A stretch of DNA of 17,796 bases from a bacterium BMS3Bbin02. Lineage in GTDB: Bacteria > Actinomycetota > Acidimicrobiia > Spongiisociales > UBA5794. The stretch covers positions 1 to 17,796 of the forward strand of contig BDTL01000267.1 of assembly GCA_002898115.1 (NCBI GenBank), written 5' to 3'. This document shows positions 7,759-13,350 of this stretch, in pieces. Position 1 is the stretch's first letter, and every line of letters starts with the position of its first letter. A program made the translations under genes and the position numbers. The notes below the pieces were generated by a model. The model did not search any database. It saw only the letters and a list, made by a program, of their open reading frames with translations, and was not told the origin of the DNA.

Positions 7759-7834
7759 GGAGGGTGTTACGCGGATGATCCTGCCGGATTCGTCGGCGAG
7801 GACTTCGGTGCTCGGCAGGATCGGAGTAACCTCC
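7759..7834 (+). promoter_or_regulatory. Strongly paired nested inverted repeat in the leader of the MobA-like gene (candidate structured RNA)
   Basis: Three nested helices line up. GGAG (7759-7762) pairs with CTCC (7831-7834), GTTAC (7766-7770) pairs with GTAAC (7826-7830), and GATCCTGCCG (7777-7786) pairs perfectly with CGGCAGGATC (7813-7822). That is 19 base pairs with only small bulges. The apical 26 nt can fold further around a TTCG loop (CGAGGAC/GTGCTCG with one mismatch, 7797-7814), which would make the middle helix shorter and create a branch. It ends 27 nt before the TTG start at 7862 and just ahead of its AGGAG site (7848-7852). It is followed by no T-tract, so it is not a standard terminator. 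I could not match it to a known riboswitch class. Confidence 0.5.
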
Positions 7835-7861
7835 CGTTCGTCTTTCGAGGAGTACTCACCG

Positions 7862-8452
7862 TTGAGCGAAATCGCCGCTCTGATCTTGGCCGCTGACCGC
7901 GGAATCGACCTGCCCGAAGCCACTGCGCTGCAAACAGTCCGCGGTCGGTCGCTCCTAGCGTCGGCCCTGGAACGTGTCCGTGCGTGGCCGGTCGACAGGA
8001 TCGTTGTTGTCCTCGGGGCCGATGAGGAACTCGTCGGGTCGCGTCACGACATGGGGGACTGCACCGTCATTGTTGATCCGGAGTGGGAAGAGGGGACGGC
8101 GTCGCCATTGCGGGCAGGACTAGACCACCTGTTGCGTCAGGGTGGTGTAACGGGTGCTGTCGTCATCGATGTCGGCCAGTTGGCTTCCGACGCCGAAACG
8201 GTCGGGCGGCTGCTTGATGTTGCCGACGAGCAGCCATCGTGGGCAGTGGTCACAAAGTATCGCTACAAATGGGATGCGCCGTACCTCATTGGGATCGACA
8301 TCTGGCCTCAGCTTCTCGGGCGCGAAGGGGATTCACAGCTGGATAAGATTCTGTTGGCACATCCGGATTGGGTACAAGAGTTGCGCCTCGACGAGGGGCG
8401 TCCGCCGCGGGTGAGTACCCGAGAGGAACTTCTGATCCTCAATCGGTCATAG
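7862..8452 (+). CDS. MobA/MocA-like nucleotidyltransferase-fold protein with degenerate nucleotide loop
   Basis: 196 residues from a TTG start at 7862, chosen because AGGAG lies 9 nt upstream and the Rossmann strand IAALILAA starts here as in MobA. The frame is open back to 7712 (internal ATG at 7775), but that segment is the paired leader. Family features are LILAAD at the N-terminus, RIVVVLGADEE, the substrate motif GTASPLRAGLDHLL (like GxxSSLRAGL), VVIDVGQLASDAETV in place of the Mg2+-binding DQP motif, and APYLIGIDIWPQLLGREGDSQL. The canonical GxSxRMGxxK loop that binds the nucleotide is absent (DRGIDLPEAT instead), so CTP/GTP transfer is doubtful. Family members make molybdenum cofactor dinucleotides or activate sugars. 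It is followed by the DUF4332 gene. Fold call good; function uncertain. Confidence 0.7.
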   Translation: MSEIAALILAADRGIDLPEATALQTVRGRSLLASALERVRAWPVDRIVVVLGADEELVGSRHDMGDCTVIVDPEWEEGTASPLRAGLDHLLRQGGVTGAVVIDVGQLASDAETVGRLLDVADEQPSWAVVTKYRYKWDAPYLIGIDIWPQLLGREGDSQLDKILLAHPDWVQELRLDEGRPPRVSTREELLILNRS

Positions 8453-8483
8453 GAGCCAGCCTGCACACGGCCGACGTGCCGAG

Positions 8484-8489
8484 TATATT
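8484..8489 (+). promoter_or_regulatory. Candidate -10 box for the DUF4332 gene
   Basis: TATATT in an otherwise GC-rich 100-bp gap is the best -10 hexamer in the area; CTGCAC (8461-8466) at 17 bp is a poor -35. The leader would be about 57 nt and carries AAAGGA ahead of the ATG at 8553. Read-through from the upstream gene is equally possible. Confidence 0.3.
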
Positions 8490-8552
8490 TTGAAAATGTT
8501 GGCCCCGTACTTCGGGCTGCCAGTCAGTGTGTTGCGATGGAAAGGAACAAAG

Positions 8553-8957
8553 ATGGCATCGATTGATGCGATCGAGGGGATTGGGCATAAGTCTGCGACC
8601 AAGTTGCGCAAGTCGCGGGTCCGGACGACACAGGCACTGCTGAAGATGGGTGCGACTAAGAAAGGGCGTAAGGCGCTTGCCGCGGCCTCCGGTATTCCTG
8701 AGGGGTCGATTCTCGAATGGGTTAACCGCGCGGACCTGATGCGCGTCCGCGGTGTGGGTGAGGAATACTCTGATCTTCTTGAGGCTGCGGGCGTCGATAC
8801 CGTCAAAGAATTGCGACGTCGCAATCCTGCCAACCTGCTGACGATGATGATCGCCACGAATGAAAAGAAGCGGCTGGTTCGCCGACTCCCGACAGAGTCG
8901 ATGGTGAAACGGTGGGTTGATGACGCCAAGGAACTGCCACCCGTCGTCACGTACTGA
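8553..8957 (+). CDS. DUF4332 domain protein (tandem helix-hairpin-helix)
   Basis: 134 residues from the ATG at 8553, with AAAGGA 7 nt upstream. The protein starts ASIDAIEGIGHKSATKL, a helix-hairpin-helix hairpin (I-E-G-I-G), and has a second one at about 67-78 (MRVRGVGEEYSDLL) followed by EAAGVDTVKEL. These are the features of DUF4332, a small all-helical domain related to the HhH modules of DNA ligase, RuvA and RNA polymerase alpha. The family's conserved tail (EKKRLVRRLPTES...VKRWVDDAKELP..VTY) is complete, and the length matches single-domain members. HhH pairs normally bind DNA backbone without sequence specificity, so a DNA- or RNA-associated role is plausible but unproven. It lies 100 bp after the MobA-like gene and is closed by the palindromic terminator at 9052-9094. 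Confidence 0.88.
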   Translation: MASIDAIEGIGHKSATKLRKSRVRTTQALLKMGATKKGRKALAAASGIPEGSILEWVNRADLMRVRGVGEEYSDLLEAAGVDTVKELRRRNPANLLTMMIATNEKKRLVRRLPTESMVKRWVDDAKELPPVVTY

Positions 8958-9051
8958 TCTCCAGGTACTGGATCCAGGGACAACGTCCCCGGATGACACA
9001 GTTAGGCGCCGATGGCCGGTGTCAGGGATCGGATCCCGCAACCTTCGTCGA

Positions 9052-9094
9052 ACGTAGAGAAGGGTCCCGGGAATCCCGGGACCCTTCTCTACGT
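9052..9094. terminator. Bidirectional hairpin terminator, 21-bp perfect arms with 1-nt centre
   Basis: Positions 9052-9072 and 9074-9094 are perfect reverse complements (ACGTAGAGAAGGGTCCC... and its mirror) around a single A at 9073. The element sits between two converging genes, DUF4332 (ends 8957) and the HbhA-like gene (ends 9112), the expected place for a shared terminator. There is no run of T on either side, so it would be an actinobacterial hairpin-only type. It lies 17 bp from the HbhA-like stop codon and 94 bp from the DUF4332 stop. Confidence 0.8.
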
Positions 9095-9111
9095 GTGTAT
9101 GGAGGCCCGAG

Positions 9112-9585
9112 CTACTTGCTAGCCGTCTTCTTGGCTGCAGGCTTGCTGGCTGTCTTTTTGGCTGCAGGCTTGCTGGCTGTCTTTTTGGCTGCAGGCTTGC
9201 TGGCCGTTTTCTTGGCTGCAGGCTTGCTGGCCGTTTTCTTGGCTGCAGGCTTGGCGGCTGGTTCCGGTGTGAAGCTCTCACGCCAGTTGCTGAGGGCCGA
9301 TTCGAGCTGCTCACGCAACTTGCCGACAGTGTCCTGGATCTGATCGACGGAAACGAACTCTTGGATGTCGTCCACCATGTCAGAGTCACGGAGACCAGTA
9401 GCGAACTTCTCGCCTTCTTCGGCAAGTGCATCGAACTGCGACTTCGCGGCGCCGGTGAGTTGGGTGCCCTTCTCCATCATCTTGTCGCTGTACTCGGTGA
9501 GTAGACGGATCGCGACGACCGGGGCGCCGACTGCGGCGTAGAGAGCCTTCGTTGCGATTGCCTTTTTGTCTTCAAGGGAGATCAT
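9112..9585 (-). CDS. HbhA-like helical protein with Lys/Ala-rich repeat tail
   Basis: 157 residues. The N-terminal part (1-105) is mostly amphipathic helix with a hydrophobic stretch at 14-30 (YAAVGAPVVAIRLL) and an acidic surface, without enzyme motifs. Residues 111-157 are five copies of a nine-residue KPAAKKTAS unit, giving a strongly basic histone-H1-like tail. This is the architecture of mycobacterial heparin-binding haemagglutinin (HbhA, Rv0475), whose Lys-Ala-Pro tail binds sulfated glycans. The upstream partner is an XRE regulator exactly as in Rv0474-Rv0475. HbhA relatives also resemble phasins and associate with lipid inclusions, and a basic tail could bind DNA, so adhesion is only one possibility. 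The ATG overlaps the regulator's stop by 4 bp (ATGA) and has GGAGG 7 nt upstream. Confidence 0.75.
   Translation of the reverse strand: MISLEDKKAIATKALYAAVGAPVVAIRLLTEYSDKMMEKGTQLTGAAKSQFDALAEEGEKFATGLRDSDMVDDIQEFVSVDQIQDTVGKLREQLESALSNWRESFTPEPAAKPAAKKTASKPAAKKTASKPAAKKTASKPAAKKTASKPAAKKTASK
9115..9249 (-). repeat. Five tandem 27-bp repeats encoding KPAAKKTAS
   Basis: Units of 27 bp lie at 9115-9141, 9142-9168, 9169-9195, 9196-9222 and 9223-9249. Units 2 and 3 are identical to each other, and units 4 and 5 are identical to each other, differing from 2/3 at two silent sites; unit 1 differs slightly more. The pattern points to recent slippage or unequal crossing-over inside the coding frame. 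Because the period is a multiple of three, copy number can change without a frameshift. Confidence 0.95.
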
Positions 9586-9935
9586 GATTTTTCCTCCTGG
9601 GGTTGGTTTTCTTGGACAAAACTTTGATAGATCTGCATGAGAGCTTGTTTCTGTCCCTCGCTGAGATTGTGATCCGCTGCGACCGCGTCGACGACGGTCG
9701 GTCGTTCGACACCTTCGAGGAGACCGGCACGCTCGTACAGCGACTCAGCGCTGATCGAAAGTGCTCGTGCCAGCGACTTCAAGATCTCCGCTGACGGCTT
9801 TCGAATGCCGCGCTCGATCTGGCTGAGATACGGATTCGAGATGCCGGCGACATCTGCGAGTTTGCGTAGCGACATGGCGCTGCGTTCTCGCTGTTGTCGG
9901 ATGAACTTGCCGAGGTCTGGTACTTGCTGTTTCAT
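9582..9935 (-). CDS. XRE-family transcriptional regulator (Rv0474-like)
   Basis: 117 residues from the ATG at 9935. The frame is open to 10355, but that part is antisense-like low-complexity sequence crossing another gene. Residues 8-65 are a classical XRE/lambda-repressor HTH: LGKFIRQQRERSAMSLRKLA, then DVAGISNPYLSQIERGIRKPS with the recognition helix around SNPYLSQIE. The C-terminal half (YERAGLLEG, then SEGQKQALMQIYQSFVQEN) matches the form of Rv0474 from M. tuberculosis and probably serves dimerisation. It is translationally coupled to the HbhA-like gene (ATGA overlap) and most likely regulates its own operon. The promoter (9945-9973) contains an AGCG-AAA-CGCT dyad between -35 and -10. 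No Shine-Dalgarno sequence is present; the -10 ends 9 nt before the ATG, consistent with a leaderless message. Confidence 0.92.
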   Translation of the reverse strand: MKQQVPDLGKFIRQQRERSAMSLRKLADVAGISNPYLSQIERGIRKPSAEILKSLARALSISAESLYERAGLLEGVERPTVVDAVAADHNLSEGQKQALMQIYQSFVQENQPQEEKS

Positions 9936-9944
9936 GCTGCACGC

Positions 9945-9973
9945 AGAATACAGCGAAACGCTAACTATTGCAA
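9945..9973 (-). promoter_or_regulatory. Promoter and possible operator of the XRE/HbhA-like operon
   Basis: On the minus strand TTGCAA (9968-9973), a 17-bp spacer and TATTCT (9945-9950) give a strong housekeeping promoter. Within the spacer, 9952-9962 reads AGCGAAACGCT on the plus strand, a dyad with 4-bp arms, placed where a bound repressor would block RNA polymerase. This suggests autoregulation by the XRE protein. Confidence 0.65.
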
Positions 9974-10047
9974 GCAGGTATTTCGAGATTCTGTCGTCTT
10001 GACGGTGGCTTGCACAGGCGCCGATATCACTCGGCCGGGAGTGGTGT

Positions 10048-11250
10048 TTAGAACACGCTGGTTCGCGCGGCGAGCATGTCGTCGAGAGCCGCCTGTACGC
10101 GGTCGCGCACGAGATCGGCGCGCTCAAGCACCGTGAGTGGATCTGGATCCGACCCGGGATTATCCGGTTGTAGCGGTTCGAGTATCCGTATGTGCCACCT
10201 GACCGGGAGGGGGATGGGGTTGAGGAAAATCGCAAGACGATCCATCCGCTGGTCCGGGAACACCATCTGCACCATCTTGGCAAGCAGTGACGACGATGTG
10301 ACAGCCGGGTGAACCTCGTCGCTACCGACGATGGCCACCGGGATAATCGGTACACCGACGCGTTCGGCGACGGTCACAAAGCCACCGCGGCCGAAGCGCC
10401 GGAGCCGGTACGCCTCTGATGCCGGTTTCTGGAATGCTGCGGCCCCCTCTGGAAATACACCAACGAGGCGGTTGTTGCCGAGCAGGTGCTCCGTGTCTGC
10501 TCGTGATGCGTATGCGGCTCCAGCCTTACGATACAAATGGGACACCGTTGGCAGCATATTGAAAATCTCGGTACCGATAACACGAACTCGTCTCGGCATC
10601 GCGGCCTCGTTCGCGACCGTCAATGCCAGCATCGCCGCGTCGTAGGGAAGCGCTGCGCCGCCATGGTTTGCTGCGAGCAACGCGCCGCCGGACATAGGAA
10701 CGTTCTCGATGCCCTGAACTTCTACACGGAAGTAGTCGAAATAGAGCCAGTTGACAATGTGCTGCACAACTTCGGCAATGATCGGATCGAGACCGATGGC
10801 GTCCGTCTCGTAGTCCGAGATCATGAGGTGGCGCAGGAGCGTCGGCCATGTCTCGACACCAAGTTGTCCGGTTACCGGAATCGCAAGATCGAAGATGTCG
10901 GCCCCACCATGGAGGACGCACACCTCCTTGCCCGTAGCGACGGGAAGACCGCACGGACCGTAGTGGGATTGGCGTTCCTTGCACTTCTTCGACGTATCAA
11001 CGAAGGAGGCCAACCGTTGCGCGGTCACTGTCCGCCTGCGGCGCGACTCCTCGCGGTCCTGTGCTGTGCGTTTTGCCACAGCAGAGGTTCGGTCGCTCAG
11101 GGTTGTCTTGTTCGGCGACGGCCCGGGCGATACTTGTGGTGTCAGCGCGGTCACGAGCTCGGCCTTTGTCATGCGCGATCGACCCTTGATGTTCTGCTCT
11201 CTTGCCAACGCCAGAAGAGCAGTCTTGGTGAGTTCGGCAAGTGGATCCAT
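10048..11250 (-). CDS. PlsC-type acyltransferase with SAP/Rho-N-like and CxxHGG N-terminal extension
   Basis: 400 residues. Residues 170-390 are a lysophospholipid acyltransferase domain: NHGGAALPYD (H196, a stretched variant of the HX4D motif), RVRVIGTEIFNMLP, FPEGAAAFQKP (FPEG at 266-269) and GVPIIPVAIVGSDE. Such enzymes move an acyl chain onto lysophosphatidate or another hydroxyl at the membrane. Ahead of it, residues 3-36 (LAELTKTALLALAREQNIKG...TKAELVTAL) form a SAP/Rho-N-type helical hairpin. A basic linker then leads to C90, C100, C111 and H114 (GKEVCVLHGG), a short zinc-binding-like motif usually seen in nucleic-acid-associated proteins. The acyltransferase part pairs with the upstream epimerase as in Rv0501-Rv0502. 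The start ATG shares one base with the epimerase stop (TGATG), so the two are coupled. Confidence 0.85.
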   Translation of the reverse strand: MDPLAELTKTALLALAREQNIKGRSRMTKAELVTALTPQVSPGPSPNKTTLSDRTSAVAKRTAQDREESRRRRTVTAQRLASFVDTSKKCKERQSHYGPCGLPVATGKEVCVLHGGADIFDLAIPVTGQLGVETWPTLLRHLMISDYETDAIGLDPIIAEVVQHIVNWLYFDYFRVEVQGIENVPMSGGALLAANHGGAALPYDAAMLALTVANEAAMPRRVRVIGTEIFNMLPTVSHLYRKAGAAYASRADTEHLLGNNRLVGVFPEGAAAFQKPASEAYRLRRFGRGGFVTVAERVGVPIIPVAIVGSDEVHPAVTSSSLLAKMVQMVFPDQRMDRLAIFLNPIPLPVRWHIRILEPLQPDNPGSDPDPLTVLERADLVRDRVQAALDDMLAARTSVF

Positions 11251-12167
11251 CAGTCCCCACGTTCCGCGATCGACGCGAGAGCCTGTTCGAGCGTGTGGCT
11301 CGGCGTGAAGCCGAGAACGTCGCGCATCGCAGACGTGTCCATGACAAGGCCGTAGGTGAGATAGGCGAGGAGGTGACTCGGAAGTGGTGTGCCGGCGCGT
11401 TTCAACGCCTGTTTGAGAACCCGCTCGGGAAGAGGCTGAGAGTATCGCTTGGTTCGCCTTGCGATGCGCCCCAGGTATTGGATTCCGGGAGATGCAATAT
11501 TGAATATGCCGGGCATGGGATGATCGACGGTGTGGACGATTGCGTCGACCGCGTCCTGCTCATGGAGCAACTGAATGCGGGGGTCGTATCCGATTCGTGT
11601 CGGCAGCACGGGAAGCGAAAAGTATCGACTCAGAGGATTGTTTACAAGAGGGCCTACGATCTTCGCAAAGCGCAGGATCGACAGTGAAGCGTTGTCTCGC
11701 TGCAGGAGTGCTTCGGTTGCGTACCGCTCGGCGGATGCGAGGTCACGGCCGTAGGAGCTCTTACGTGCACCCGGTGTTGTCGACTCCAGGAATACCGAAG
11801 GGTTTCGCGGACCCGCGCCATAGACCGAGACATCGGACTTGACGATCACAGCAACGTCGTGACGCATTCGGGAGATTGCTCCAAACACTCCCTGCGCTCC
11901 GATCACCGTTGCTTCGCGGGCGCGATCGGAACCGAGTGCTTTTCTTCGGTCGATTGCCTGGAGATGGACGACGATGTTTGGTTTGTAGTCGATAAGCGTG
12001 CGGGCAAACGATGCGTCGTCGAGGTCACCGGCAACGACGTCAGGGTGTCTGTCGGTAACAACCGCCGGACTGTCAACCAACAGCAGGTCAGTGGCGCGCT
12101 CGGCGAGTGGCCCGGCGAGTTGTCTCCCCGTCCAGCTTGTCGCCCCAGTAACAACTATTCGACTCAT
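11250..12167 (-). CDS. NAD-dependent epimerase/dehydratase family protein (Rv0501/GalE2-like)
   Basis: 305 residues from the ATG at 12165-12167, preferred because the first Rossmann strand (SRIVVTGATSWTG, NAD loop at 7-14) starts right there and a TAGGCT hexamer ends 8 nt upstream; an in-frame ATG at 12191 would add eight residues. Extended-SDR features are GDLDD, the SDVSVYG strand, LRFAKIVGP, LPTRIGYDPRIQLLHEQDAVDA and a C-terminal YLTYGLVMDTSAMRDVLGF. The last two match the M. tuberculosis protein annotated GalE2 (Rv0501). The catalytic YxxxK is not evident (YGRDL in its place), so classical sugar epimerisation is uncertain; it may bind NAD without that chemistry or use another substrate. 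It is coupled by a TGATG overlap to the acyltransferase gene, suggesting a common role in envelope lipid or glycolipid synthesis. Confidence 0.87.
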   Translation of the reverse strand: MSRIVVTGATSWTGRQLAGPLAERATDLLLVDSPAVVTDRHPDVVAGDLDDASFARTLIDYKPNIVVHLQAIDRRKALGSDRAREATVIGAQGVFGAISRMRHDVAVIVKSDVSVYGAGPRNPSVFLESTTPGARKSSYGRDLASAERYATEALLQRDNASLSILRFAKIVGPLVNNPLSRYFSLPVLPTRIGYDPRIQLLHEQDAVDAIVHTVDHPMPGIFNIASPGIQYLGRIARRTKRYSQPLPERVLKQALKRAGTPLPSHLLAYLTYGLVMDTSAMRDVLGFTPSHTLEQALASIAERGD

Positions 12168-12300
12168 GGACGTCCAGCCTACCGTGGTCATGAACTTCGA
12201 ACCCTACGGGAGAGCGACTCGGATTGTTGCGGCTCAGCGATCTCATGATCCGCGAGACACCTCACACCACTAGGCTTGCCGCTCGAAAAGGAGTGAGACT

Positions 12301-13347
12301 GTGACGAGCCGAAACATGCGAGGGGATGGATCGCTGATCATCGTGATGGGGAGGGACGCGACCGACGAGGACAACCGTCGTGTCATCGACCGCCTTGAAG
12401 CCGCCGGCGCTGAGGCGCACGTCTCCGCGGGTAAGTCTCGCACTGTGATCGGAGCCTTGGGTGACCCCGCGATACTCGCAACTCTGCCGTGGGAGGCAAT
12501 GGGCGGTGTCGAGAGTGCGGTCCCGGTGCTGCGTCCGTTCAAGTTTGTGAGCCGGGACTTTCAAAGCGATGACACGGTGGTCAGTGTTGGCGATGTGCTG
12601 GTCGGCGGCGACAACTTTGCCATGATTGCAGGACCGTGCGCGGTGGAAACGCGCGACCAGTTGTTCACGTCGGCCGAAGCGGTCCACTCGGCGGGCGCTC
12701 GGATCCTACGAGGTGATGCTTTCAAACCACGCACTTCGCCGTACAGTTTTCAAGGACTCGGCGAAGAGGGTCTCCAAATGCTTGCCGAGGCTCGTGACGA
12801 GTTTGGCATGCCGTTTGTTGCCGAAGTGGTCGATCCACGCGATGTCGACCTCGTTGCGTCATATGCTGACCTCATCCGGGTCGGAACCCGGAACATGGCG
12901 AACTTCACGTTGCTTGCCGAGCTGGGTAAACAATCCAAGCCGGTGCTGTTGAAACGAGGTTTCACAGCAACCGTTGAAGAGTGGCTCAACGCTGCGGAGT
13001 ACATCTACAAGGAAGGCAACCACGATGTCATTCTGTGCGAACGTGGCATCCGAACGTTCGAGACGTCGACACGGAACACACTCGACATTTCCGCTGTGCC
13101 GGTGTTGGCACAGCTCTCGCATCTTCCCGTAATCGTTGATCCGTCGCACTCAGGCGGTCGACGAGAATTGGTCGCCCCATTGACTCGTGTCGCAGTCGCG
13201 GCTCGCGCTCACGGCGTGATGATCGATGTCCATGCGGAGCCGGAGACGGCACTCGTCGACGGCGCACAGGCGATTCTCCCCGCCGAGTTCTCCGCACTTA
13301 TGGAGGATGTCAGAGCCCTTGCCGGTGTTATGGGACTGAAGCTGTAG
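12301..13347 (+). CDS. aroF: 3-deoxy-7-phosphoheptulonate (DAHP) synthase, type I beta with N-terminal regulatory domain
   Basis: 348 residues. It condenses phosphoenolpyruvate and erythrose-4-phosphate in the first step of the shikimate pathway (EC 2.5.1.54), in the cytoplasm. Residues 10-75 are a ferredoxin-like (ACT-like) domain, as in the Thermotoga enzyme, where it mediates Tyr/Phe inhibition. The TIM barrel carries AGPCAVE (metal ligand C113), KPRTSPYSFQG (142-152), RVGTRNM, LLKRG (substrate lysine), DPSHSGGRR (H283) and HAEPETALVDGAQ (D320). The Glu metal ligand expected 11 residues before D320 is Asp here (D309). The GTG start at 12301 has AAGGAG 7 nt upstream. The gene runs into tyrA after 3 nt, giving a two-gene aromatic operon; a TAGGCT hexamer near 12272 may be its -10, but no clear -35 is seen. 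Confidence 0.95.
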   Translation: MTSRNMRGDGSLIIVMGRDATDEDNRRVIDRLEAAGAEAHVSAGKSRTVIGALGDPAILATLPWEAMGGVESAVPVLRPFKFVSRDFQSDDTVVSVGDVLVGGDNFAMIAGPCAVETRDQLFTSAEAVHSAGARILRGDAFKPRTSPYSFQGLGEEGLQMLAEARDEFGMPFVAEVVDPRDVDLVASYADLIRVGTRNMANFTLLAELGKQSKPVLLKRGFTATVEEWLNAAEYIYKEGNHDVILCERGIRTFETSTRNTLDISAVPVLAQLSHLPVIVDPSHSGGRRELVAPLTRVAVAARAHGVMIDVHAEPETALVDGAQAILPAEFSALMEDVRALAGVMGLKL

Positions 13348-13350
13348 TCC

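Noticed and set aside
7715..7840. Cobalamin riboswitch
   Set aside because: GGGTGCGATTC resembles part of the core, but the conserved B12 box and the expected junction order are missing and the downstream gene is not a typical target.
9115..9249. CRISPR-like array of 27-bp repeats
   Set aside because: Units abut without spacers and encode an in-frame repeat peptide; no cas genes nearby.
8439..9431. 330-residue minus-strand open frame with QPASLQPKR-like repeats
   Set aside because: It is the alternative frame of the Lys/Ala repeat tail plus the antisense of the DUF4332 gene and runs straight through the terminator hairpin; no start signal.
9936..10355. 140-residue N-terminal extension of the XRE regulator
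   Set aside because: It lies over the strong promoter at 9945-9973 and overlaps the acyltransferase gene on the same strand in another frame; it is low-complexity and unlike any regulator.
10537..11355. 272-residue plus-strand open frame over the acyltransferase and epimerase genes
   Set aside because: Antisense to two genes with recognisable family motifs; no ribosome binding site or domain pattern.
12180..12215. tRNA-like T-loop (GGGTTCGAA on the minus strand)
   Set aside because: No acceptor stem, D arm or anticodon arm can be formed around it in the available intergenic space.
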